DNA of 64,000 nt from Aporrectodea caliginosa (taxonomy: Eukaryota; Annelida; Clitellata; Crassiclitellata; Lumbricidae): assembly GCA_020284085.1 (NCBI GenBank), contig JACEVL010000339.1:197501-261500 (forward strand), written 5' to 3'. Both the position numbers and the translations under genes were made by a program. The notes under the pieces were generated by a model. The model was not told the DNA's origin and searched no databases. It worked only from the letters and a program-made list of their open reading frames with translations. This document shows positions 53,470-64,000 of this stretch, piece after piece. Position 1 is the stretch's first letter. Each line of letters starts with the position of its first letter.

Positions 53470-55343
53470 AATATATATGATTAGCATGCTTCTTTTCAAC
53501 AGTAGTCATAGCACTTTGGTTGAAGCTACAACGACAAAATTACTCACGCAAATGAAAATGATTACATGGGAAAGAGTTGGAATTGCAATTGCTGAGATTT
53601 CCTGAATTTACCTCTCGGCATAGACTGCCTCTAACATTTAAGTGCTGCTCTATAGAATAAATCTGGTAGTTTATAGCAAACGTTGAAACGCATGGATTTT
53701 GTATTGCAATTAATTTAGAAGATACCTGGCTTAGTTTTAAAAACCCAGGCTAGTTTGGTTGCTGTTTAGTGACACTGTGTTATAACAAAATATGCTTACC
53801 GCCGCCCTCCTGTTCCTTTCTGCATGCTTGGGACTGGCATCGCCAGAGTACGAGCAGTGGTGGAGTTGGAAAAAACTCGGGCTTGCATTGAATTGTTTTT
53901 AAATGTTACTTTATATATTTTACGTAGGCCTATACACAATGGGTCGGGATATGTTTTGTGCTCTGAGCTGTGACAATCGTGTGAGAACGGCAATAATTAT
54001 TATCTGTTCAATACGTTGGTTCTTTAACAGCAACGAGGCTTTCAACACACACTCGAAAATGACGAACAAAGGAGTATATTTATATAGGCTATACTTTAAG
54101 CAGCGAATCGGGTATGGGATAGTTTAGTCTGCTAGGCCTCGCTCCTGCCTACTTTAGCGAGCTCTGTAGCCCCGCCCTCAGTGCTCGGGGCTCGCGCTCC
54201 CTCCGTATTTATGTATTTGTGTATGTATGTATAACCATAACCATAACCATAACCATCAATTTATTGCTCCAAACATTGAGAAAGTAACATTTCGTTGTAC
54301 AAAGAACAAAGATCTGTTGGTCATAAGCAGGGAACCCAGAAGGGACCAGAGTCCCGCTGGTTAGGGCCACCTATATACATAGTCTGTTGCTAGATGGTTA
54401 ACAGAGGTTATCTAATAAAGTGCAATTATATAATAAGTATCTAGTACATGTATGTATGTATGTATATGTATGCATGTATGTGTAATTTTGTATGCATGAA
54501 TGCATCATACCCTTAGAATAGCGTATTATAAGTAAGCTTACCTCACAAAAGCGCTTAATAGCAAGGCAGTAATATGTTGTCCCTCGCTTAGACCTTCCTC
54601 TGAATAGACTGATTCGCTTTATACACTGCATGCATACTGACTAAAGTGCAAAAAGAGGCGCTAGATAAATGCACACGTACACACAGTTTGGTGACGATGA
54701 AAAGATATCGAACGTTCAGTTATTCAGGGTTCGTAAAGAGGGTTTTATAAAAGGCCCTATATACCTAATCACTTGCAGACAGTTACGCTCTTGTTATGCG
54801 TATCCACGGCGTTTTAAACGGCTCCGAAAATGCGCTACACAACTCTCGAATGGCGAACACTCCTTTACTAAGCGCGTACAAAATAATGAGCCCATAGCTT
54901 ATCAAATGCATTATCGCTCTGCTAATATTTAGTCTAGGGTCAGGACATAATTAACCTACAATCACCCTACACGCAGAGCAGTGACACTCCGGTTCATAAT
55001 TATACCGTAGGCCAGTAGCCTATAATATGCTGCCCTGGGCTTAATGAGGTCGCTACCGCAATGCCTGTCTAGATACATCGCGAAATGTATCAGTGGTATT
55101 ACTCATTATTTTTACATCCATAATCATTAAGGCTGATAACGGCCAGCGCAGTAATTATACATTTTATCGTACATGAATGTACTGTTGGCAGACTGTCGGT
55201 CATGCAACTGAAACAGACTGATAGCGGTCCTGTTCAAAAGTGAGAGGATGTCCGGAATAGCGTTTCCAGACAAAACTGGCACCATTTTCTAGTACTATGC
55301 TATTTTTTTAAGAGTTTAAAAAAATGAGATCTGTATATGGATA
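53470..55343. other. Intergenic stretch, nothing recognised
   Basis: AT-rich. Contains an (ATAACC)n-like run at 54231-54260, a (GTAT)n run at 54450-54480, and a GGCGCTAGATAAAT tail near 54657. No supported gene. Confidence 0.4.
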
Positions 55344-55351
55344 GGATTGTC

Positions 55352-55533
55352 CAGTGGCGTAACGAAGGGTTTCAGCGCCCAGGGGCAAGGGTTGATGACT
55401 GCGCCCCTTATAATAATATTTGCTTGTTGACTTTTAATCGTTCTTGTCATTGTACTGCAGTACGCTGAAAGCTAATTTTGCGCCCCTCTGGTGCTGCGCC
55501 CGGGGGCGGCTGCCCCCTTTCGTTACGCCATTG
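55352..55533. mobile_element. hAT MITE, 182 bp
   Basis: Ends CAGTGGCGTAACGAAGG and CCTTTCGTTACGCCATTG, a 16-of-17 inverted repeat. Flanks GGATTGTC (55344-55351) and GTATTGTC (55534-55541) match at 7 of 8 positions, as expected for an aged hAT duplication. Confidence 0.82.
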
Positions 55534-55699
55534 GTATTGTCAGCAAATACAATTTCACTTTCTGCTGCTATTTTCTGTATGAGATCCTTATCTTGTGAGC
55601 CACTTTCTAAAAAAGCATGGTGATGACGTGTAGCCAACAGTTTCTCGAATTGAGGACATTTCTGCGCAGAAGATGGCACAGTTTCACATCCAGTACAGT

Positions 55700-55795
55700 T
55701 AAACTTAATGAACCAATGAAGATGGAGGAAATAGTGGGAGCGCTACTGAATGGCCACGGCTGTGAGCAGCGCTATATAAATTGCTAATAACAAAT
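55700..55795 (+). repeat. LINE/SINE 3' tail fragment
   Basis: GGGAGCGCTACTGAATGG and CAGCGCTATATAAATTGCTAA, the same tail family as 47035-47116. Confidence 0.45.
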
Positions 55796-56049
55796 AGTGA
55801 ACATGACAGTGATGCAACATAATTAGACAGCTATGACTGTTTTAACCTTATTTTGCAGCTGCTATTTTGTATTTAATAACAGAATGCTCGGATAGAGTTT
55901 TGGCTTTCATGGTTACTTGGCGCATAAACAGCAGAAAACAGTGAACTGCCAGTATCCACAACACATACCGGGATTTCTATGCAAGCTGTTGGAGACGCTG
56001 CGCTGTCTACCATCTGCGACAGACCGTTAGACGCTGAAGCAACCGTGTG

Positions 56050-56710
56050 GTATCCGGACGATTGGTCATAGGACGATTGGTCATAGGACGATTGGTCATA
56101 GGACGATTGGTCATAGGACGATTGGTCATACGGACGATTGGTCGTACGGACGATTGGTCATAGGACGATTGGTCACATGCCTCTAATAAACCGACATAAT
56201 TCGTTATAGTCGTTAGTTATGGACATTCTTAGTTTTAAGCTTAACGCACCGGGCATACATCGTTTTTAGACAAATACAATCAGTGCCAATCAAGACACTT
56301 ATTAGGGTAATACTTACAGGGATTAACTCACTTCAAAGAACTTAACGTTTGGTCGAAATAGTACACGTTTTACCCGTATGTAACTCAAGTATGAAAGGCA
56401 TCAATTAGGGACATTGATCGTTTTCAGACACATACAATCAGTGCAAAAAAAGTGGGGACGGCGTTCCCCACGTTCCCCCCACTACACCACTGGTGCCAAT
56501 CAAGAAAATAGTTTTCATGTTTTAAAAACTTCTTTGTTTTAGCCTTCGATAGCTTTTGATAGTCCCATCGCCGATAGGACCTATGACCGGTAGGCCCTAT
56601 GACCAATCGTCCTATGACCAATCGTCCGTATGACCAATCGTCCGTATGACCAATCGTCCTATGACCAATCGTCCTATGACCAATCGTCCTATGACCAATC
56701 GTCCTAGAAC
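56050..56710. mobile_element. Foldback element 2 with minisatellite arms
   Basis: 661 bp. The left arm (56054-56176) is eight units of GGACGATTGGTCATA; the right arm (56586-56706) is eight units inverted (TATGACCAATCGTCC). The centre is non-coding and includes a hAT end near 56440-56495. Exact 10-bp target duplication CAACCGTGTG at 56040-56049 and 56711-56720. Terminal GTATCCGG and CCTAGAAC are nearly complementary. Confidence 0.85.
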
Positions 56711-56720
56711 CAACCGTGTG

Positions 56721-56890
56721 CTCTGGGCGGCGGAGGAAACCCAGAGGCGAAAATCTGTGCATGACTTTGGGGACAGACTTGTTCGGGGGCCGGATTTTTG
56801 CATGTTTTTGGAGGGGGGAACAGATAGGCCTAGGTCAAATTTTTTGGGGGGACAGTCCCCCTCTGTCCCACCATGATTTACGCCACTGAG
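56721..56890 (-). mobile_element. hAT end fragment
   Basis: The segment ends TTTACGCCACTG, a common hAT terminus in reverse, with G-rich DNA (TTTTTTGGGGGGACAG) inside. The other end is not identified. Confidence 0.4.
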
Positions 56891-57104
56891 GAAAACGAAC
56901 TTCTCCGTCACCTGACCTAGATTTTGGAACTCTCCTTGTATCTGTCTGTTCTGCATAGTCGTTCATATCATCCACCATAGGCTGCCTCTCTTTGTCAGCG
57001 GACTGACCTTGTGTGTAGCATATATGTATCTGGGCTTTATAGAGCGCTTTTATAAAAATCTCTCAAAAACGATACTCAGTATGTTGACCTGATTAGGGCT
57101 TGGC

Positions 57105-57180
57105 TTTGGTGCACTATAATGGTTGATGCCTTGTGCATTTGACATCGGACATTTGAAATGAAAGTTACTAATTACGATAA
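57105..57180 (+). repeat. SINE-like segment, third copy
   Basis: GGTTGATGCCTTGTGCATTTGACATCGG followed by GTTACTAATTACG (abridged match), as at 2100-2170 and 740-805. Confidence 0.4.
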
Positions 57181-57231
57181 CTGCATTATAATCAACTTTT
57201 ACTATTATAAATGCACTCTATTTTTGAGTTC

Positions 57232-57302
57232 TACGTGTGTGTGTGTGTGTGTGTGCGTGCGTGCTTGCCTGTGTTTGTGCTTGTTCGTGTTTGTGTGTGC
57301 AG
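57232..57302. repeat. (TG)n microsatellite, imperfect
   Basis: TG dinucleotide run with C and T interruptions. Confidence 0.85.
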
Positions 57303-58548
57303 TAGCCGGCCACTTGTGGCTCTTTCGTTATCTGAGCATTGTTTGTTAATTGATGAACTTTTTATTAATGTACTTTAGCATCTTTTAGGCTACCACAAAG
57401 AATGCCTTTCATTTCTTCCTTCTGAGGTGTCATTATTATAATTTCTGAATACAGTTACAGCAACGCCCTCTGACATCGCAGCTTATGAGTCAATGTCACG
57501 ACCTTGGGTTTTACATTCTGACTAGTGTCTATATCGTAGATTTCTTTTTCCATTTCCCTCCATTACAGCTCGAATTTGGTTTCGTCCTCTACTGAGTACA
57601 ATCATAAGCTTAGTCACATGGCCATGAACGACTCTTTGCACTATCATTAGCTGCACACTGCTTATAATTATATGCCTAATGTGTACGCTAAAAAGTTGAC
57701 AGAGAAGCCTATACGTTGCTGTGCCCTCCTACATTACTTTGATAAAAGTAAGCTAATTATGATATAATTATGTATATCATGTGTAGGCTATATATATATA
57801 TATGTATATATATATATCAGCAGAGGACTACATATTTGCTGATCGCCCAGCGGTGAGTTGCAATCCGATTGTATACACATAGCCGGGTAAATAATATGGT
57901 TCAAACTCGGAATTGTGTGTCCTTTATTGCATAGGTTCAAAACTCACAATAGGTTATATATTCTATAGTCTATGCATGATTATTTATATAGATTATGTAT
58001 GTATAAAATGCATACATAATCACTTTAAATACATACATTACATAATCACTTACATTATATTTATCTATATATAAGCTTACAGCGTATGTAGTTTAGTGTA
58101 AAACGTATCATATATATATATACACACACACATATACATATATATGTGCGCTAACGTATACGCGAGTATAAATATCAACTTGTCCTATATACTGAAGATC
58201 GTGATGATATTATTATAATGTCCAGGATGTTGCTAATTCACTATCTAGATTTCCTGTTGCAGTTTGCCTAGGCTGTACTACTCGACTCCGGCAACTGTAC
58301 AGTTCAGTCTAAGTTTCAAACGTATACTTACTAAATTCGTGTTTAGAATACGTTTTCTTCGTTTTATTACTGAGACATCGTTTAACGTCTGAAATCGGTG
58401 ATATTTAACTGGATACGGAGCTAAGGGTCTCGCCTCGGATATGTTCTGATGATACTGTAATATCTCGAGTGAGAATATCAGATTCTGGTGACTTGATGTG
58501 TGTTGCCTAACGTCCTTCAGTGATTTCTCTTCGTGAAGGCTAATAACA

Positions 58549-59174
58549 ATGACTGGTAAGTAAAGTTAATTTTTATTAGGGTTAGGTTAAGATTGTGTTT
58601 CGAAGTTTCAGAGTTTTTCTGCATATTTTACCGAATTTAATACGTTTTATTAAGCTCAGTCAAACCTGGATGGAATCATGTAAAGAAGGAATTCGTAGCT
58701 GAGATGAAAGTTTTCAATATAGGTCATGAGTTGTTCGCTCTTTTGAATGGACTAAGCGTCAGGAATCTAACCTGCCTCGTTTTAAGACCAATTGACGGGC
58801 TAGTGATGAATGCCTGCCCTCAGCAAATCGGATGCCTCAGTAGTGGATAACTGAACTTCCATCGTCAATGGTGGAATGCAGGTCTGTGGTGTATATCGAA
58901 GGACGTGTCGAGATACAACTATGTGAACTATTATACGTGTGTTGATTATAATGATGCCTAAGAAATGAAGTCATAACAAAAATAACTAAATAAGTCACTG
59001 TATAGATTAGACTGATTGACATAGCACTAGGGCTATCCTGTTAGCGGAACTTAAGGTTCGTTAGGGTATTACCCATTGTCACTGTATTTGAACGAAATTG
59101 TCTTAACATGTAAACACTGAATTTAAGTTGTGAGCAATAATGTTGATTCTATTGATTGATTGATTGATTTATTT

Positions 59175-59205
<31 letters not shown>

Positions 59206-59218
59206 TATTTATTTATTA

Positions 59219-59250
<32 letters not shown>

Positions 59251-61833
59251 ATTGATTGATTGGTGAGGTAACCAACGGTTATAGTCTTTTGCCGATTCTA
59301 GCTCGTTTGTCGGTCATAGCCTATACATAACAGCAAGGTAAAATAATTGTTCTTATTGCACCTTAAAACTATCTGTCGAAGGTGATCCTCTCTAATTGAG
59401 GTCCTGTCTAGCGAACAAGACAAACTTTGAGCTGTTGGCAAACAATTTATGCATATAATATGTCTACGTATGATTCTCGTTATTTTAGCGCTATGTTGGT
59501 ATACACGTTAATACATGGAATATCTAATTATAAATATATAAATATGATAATAAAATAGATATATGGAATAGCAGTATTGACATGTCTTGCAATTATTATT
59601 TTAAAAAAGTGTGATTGCAAATCGTTTGTTCAGAATCCCCAACACCAGTTACGCCTCCTGATACCACAACAGAAGGAAGCGATCCCAGACTTATGCGTAA
59701 GAAAATCTTATATGCAATTAATAAATTAATTGAATTATTATGTAAAACAGATTAAATAATATTTATTAAATTCGTGTAGGCCTACTTAATTTATTGGAAA
59801 TAGCTAAGAAATTTGAAATAACTAATCTAATACCTCCGAGTACAGGTCTCGCCTTGATAAAGTAATAGTAATATAGAGATTTTTTCTAGTGAACAGATTG
59901 TTCTAGATGAACGTTAAGCAGCGCTTTTGTTAGGAACTGGAAGACGCTATAATTTATTGTCATAGTATACTAACTAAGGTTCCAGTCTTTAGCCGATTCT
60001 AGCTCGTTTGTCGTTTATATAAGACAGAAGGATTGAAAGAGTTTTTATCATAGCAGCTTAAAACTATCTGTCGAAGGCTCATAGAAAGCAGAAGAAGAGG
60101 AATCAATATCGGATAATTCTAAAAACTTCAACCGGAGTCAAAGCGTCTAATGAGCGAGTTGAAGGTTAGAGCCAAGCGCATCATAAAAGACTTTCAATAA
60201 CTTCCATAGCGCCGTTTTACTGCAAAATGAATCAAACAAAGGTTCTTCAACTGAAACCGCAGTCGAAGTTAGATTTATATGGACTCTTTCTACGCTTTAA
60301 TAATGTCACTGCTATTATAATTTAAGGTCACTGCATGTGACTTGAATATGCTTACTTACTTACTTACTTAGTGTCAGATTTTACTTCAGAAGCAGGGCCT
60401 ATACTCTCCTGTTTATCAAGCGCTCTATTAAATATATTTTATGCGCCACATAATCTGACAGATACACTTAAATGCAATGTCCGAATATAATGAAACCAAG
60501 TTAAGTAATTTAATTTGTATATTTGCAATTTATGTTGCAGTTATCATAGTCGTCTCCATCGGAGGAGTCATAATCACAGCGAGCATCATCATTATCGTAG
60601 TCGTTGCCGTATTCGTCAGGAAATCCACGAGGTTTGTCTGAACATTAAAACACCCAGGAATGTTCTAATCATTGGTTCACAACTTCTATATCGACGGTGT
60701 TAATGCAAAAGGCATCAACTGATGGCGCCCCAAAACCAACCGTTACCTGGTCAGCGCCCAGATTATCAGTCCAGCATGACAGAGTAGGCTAACAGCCTGT
60801 GGTTGAACGCCTATGATAGAACATTTGTAGACGCTCTGGATTGAAGTGGCGCTATATAAATTTGCAATTGCGATACACCTATGGCGGATAGACAATTTGG
60901 AGAAGGTAAGTTTCATGAAGACATCGTTGTTACTACCTAAGATTAACACTAAGGCTACACTAACACTAATACTAAGAATCTTTCATATATTTTTGGTTTC
61001 CCTACCGGTTTACGAAGGGGCGTTTCCAAATAATTACTGTTTTTACTTTCATGTGAACATAGATGGGTGCCTTGCGCATATGAAAATGATGCTACCGAAG
61101 TCGTTACATTATTTGCATTAACTATAATGCTAGCACTAACACTACATCTATGTAGATACCTGATATCTGTGCGACGAATTTGCAGAGCTATTCAATAGTG
61201 TTTGTTGGCTGTAATGAATTTAGTTCTAGTAGATTTGCGCTTATTGCTAAGGATTTGTTTACATTTTCCAGAGAGCTCGAACAACAGACAAGGGCCAACC
61301 AAAACCGACCCCATGGCCCACGTCCCGCACACGCAAACTCCGTAAGGTTGGCCCAGGGTCAACGTCCCGAGGTCATCAGAGGTCAACCGGAGGGGCAAAC
61401 AAATCCACATCCGGATCAGAAGGACGCGGAAAAGGCACAAGGAGGACAGGATGAGATTCAGGGTTTCTACGCCCTCATTCCACGTTCTGAAGACCTTGGT
61501 ACCAGCGCCGAAGGACAGGAGGATTCGGGCGAGAAGGGAATTGTGTACGCCGCTCTTGAATTCGACGACGCAACCGGAAAGCCTGGAAAACTGTCGGAAG
61601 AGACTGGATCCCGTCCTGGTACTGGTGTGCTTGTGCCGTCCAGTCCGCCAGACACTTACGTGGAAATGGAACCTCTGGTGGCCACAATTAGAAAAGACTC
61701 AGCCTCTGTGGAATGCTATCCAACCGGAGGTGTCTATGAACTGGCTAAGGATCCTGATGTGGAAATGCAGGCCTCTACTAGGGGTATCTCTGCAGGACAA
61801 ATTAATACCGGCGTGGATCGAAACCTGGCGTAG
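58549..61833 (+). CDS. Gene D: membrane protein with ITIM/YxxM tail, 4 exons
   Basis: Proposed exons 58549-58555 (ATG ACT G, donor GTAAGT), 59634-59696, 60541-60631, 61272-61833; phases 1,1,2; 240 residues. Exon 2 is a Pro/Thr linker (SPTPVTPPDTTTEGSDPRLM). Exon 3 is a TM helix (VVSIGGVIITASIIIIVVVA, then VFVRKSTR). Exon 4 is a 187-residue tail with tyrosine motifs GFYALI, IVYAAL (fits the ITIM I/V-x-Y-x-x-L), TYVEM (YxxM, a PI3-kinase SH2 site) and GVYELA. The TM and tail exons have the same phases as in genes A-C, so all may share an ancestor. The last three exons are well supported; the 7-nt first exon is inferred, and a longer ectodomain upstream is the alternative. There is no signal peptide in this model, so an N-out type III protein is implied. 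Confidence 0.6.
59153..59262. repeat. (GATT)n microsatellite
   Basis: Tetranucleotide run with TTTATTTATT interruptions, in intron 1 of gene D. Confidence 0.9.
60800..60880 (+). repeat. LINE/SINE 3' tail fragment
   Basis: GACGCTCTGGATTGAAGTGG followed by CGCTATATAAATTTGCAATTG, same tail family as at 47035 and 55735. Confidence 0.45.
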
Positions 61834-61899
61834 GCGCCAAGAACAAGGAAACCAGGTTAATAACGTTTATTTAACGACACCGTCAAATCGACGATGATT

Positions 61900-62504
61900 G
61901 GCGTGAACAAGAAAACGTTGGTCCAGACTGTTATACATGTATAGTGGCGTGTATTGAGCGCTGGTGTTCAAACAATTAGAGGGACATTGCGGAAAATTGT
62001 ACACTGTCGTTAATTACAATTCGATGTTCTTCTATCTTTAAGACATAAATAAGTCTTCGCTGAATTGAGGACTTAAGTAAAATCGGACGGTAGTGTGAGG
62101 TAGTTAATTTTCTGTCAATACGAAATCCAGGTGCAGGATTTTAGGTCGGTCTAGCGTTTATCGGGTTAGTAGCGACAGTAGTTACTGGTAAATACTGCTA
62201 TTTACGTAATTAGGTTGATATTGCTTTTTACTAATACGTCCTACACTATACGTCTTATTTTGCACTTCGGTTTAATTGACTTTTCCTTGGTCAAATTAGG
62301 CCTATTATGTGTGCATTGGTTGTCAAACTTTCGTATCTAAAGAATAGAGAACGTATGGGTCACTGCTTAAGATCTTGAGCACTTACCTATAGAACTTTTT
62401 AAAGGCACAGAGTTTGCTGACGTGGCGTTCAGACTGTGAATCTGTATTAACAATGCGAAAAAAACTCAGTCTCTGTGCGTCAATAATGAAATTGTTGTCG
62501 ATGG
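61900..62504. other. Gene D 3' flank, nothing further recognised
   Basis: AT-rich; ATAAATAAG around 62047 could serve 3'-end formation. No other feature. Confidence 0.35.
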
Positions 62505-62512
62505 GTTGATAG

Positions 62513-63451
<939 letters not shown>

Positions 63452-63459
63452 GTTGATAG

Positions 63460-64000
63460 TGCACATGAAATTCTGAATGCATAACTTTACCTTCTGTATA
63501 CATGTATTTGTAACGTCGGATATTCGGGGTTGTCGACCAACAGAAGAATGCGGGAACACTCGGTTGACGTTGAGTCGTTTATTTGTCACGAGCACATCTT
63601 CCAGCAGCAATTCCGACCGACTGAGCTGAGGTTCCTTTACAGTTCAACTCTACACTTAGAATACTCTTTCGGTCGGCGTCGCTCGGTCTACATATTTTCA
63701 CGTGGAGGCCTGTGTGGCTTAACCACAGGCATGATTCCCCTACCTGTGCAATGCACGATAGTGCGTTTATGCAACGCCTACGCATAGCACAGGTCTCGGC
63801 CTTTCCTCATTATTTATTCTCTGCCTCTGTCTGTCTGACTGTCCGTCTGTCTGTCTGACCGTTTGTCTGACCGTCTCCCTCCCTCTCTCTCTCCCTGTAT
63901 CTCTGTCTATCCTTCTCTCTGCCTCTGTCTCTGTATATCAACGTGTGTCTCTGGCTGTCTCTGTGTATATATTAAGGTGTCTGTCTGGCTGTCTCTGTCT
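63460..64000. other. Right edge, unassigned, with CTGT-rich repeat
   Basis: 63500-63790 is GC-richer and open on both strands but without a recognised domain. 63815-64000 is a CTGT/CTCT microsatellite similar in type to the left edge. Confidence 0.4.

Noticed and set aside
54228..54262. Internal telomere-like repeat (ATAACC)n
   Set aside because: Only about five units and not the TTAGGG type; an ordinary short tandem repeat.
61451..61897. Second long frame overlapping the gene D tail
   Set aside because: It lacks an acceptor-linked phase and motifs. The other frame continues the TM exon in phase and has the tyrosine motifs.

Overview
This window looks like nuclear DNA from an animal, most likely a marine invertebrate deuterostome. 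Evidence: spliced lectin-type receptor genes with phase-1 exons (SUEL, CUB, sushi and C-type lectin domains), many microsatellites, tRNA-headed SINEs, hAT, mariner and LINE copies, and foldback elements resembling the sea-urchin TU type. The species cannot be fixed by reading alone.

Layout. 0-8.5 kb (+): three exons of a multidomain extracellular protein (SUEL lectin, CUB, sushi) among large microsatellites and minisatellites. 12.0-22.6 kb (-): receptor gene A, whose eight exons I could join in phase: signal peptide, two C-type lectin domains, Thr-rich stalk, one TM segment and a tyrosine-rich tail. Its introns hold a mariner interrupted by a hAT, a hAT nested in another hAT, and a MITE. 23-26.8 kb: mariner-like, LINE and TTAA-type elements. 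26.8-43.9 kb (-): receptor gene B, a paralog of A, split by a 14.4-kb Polinton/Maverick (adintovirus-like) element that stands exactly where the lectin exons should be. 45.8-50.7 kb (-): receptor gene C. 50.7-58.5 kb: no gene seen, but two foldback elements and SINEs. 58.5-61.8 kb (+): gene D, a membrane protein whose tail carries ITIM and YxxM motifs. 62.5-63.5 kb: a second copy of a hAT family that carries a trinucleotide microsatellite.

The Polinton (about 28,868-43,325) has ~250-bp terminal inverted repeats and a nearly complete virus-like gene set. Rightward: PolB with a SAP-like N-terminal segment (broken by a one-base frame change), HNH protein, adenain-type protease, fibre-like protein. 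Leftward: major capsid, amphipathic minor protein, a conserved ~290-aa protein, a membrane protein, a dUTPase-fold-like protein, a core-like protein, penton and packaging ATPase. Rightward again: phospholipase A2 and integrase. The clearest new signal is a canonical -1 slippery heptamer, in frame at the end of the PLA2 gene; the integrase lies in the -1 frame and has no ATG of its own. This suggests that integrase is made as a PLA2-integrase frameshift fusion.

The other main observations: gene B lost its whole lectin ectodomain yet its remaining exons still join in frame; two foldback elements have minisatellite arms and 10-bp target duplications; and the palindrome TAGGCCTA is strongly over-represented in host DNA and absent from the Polinton.
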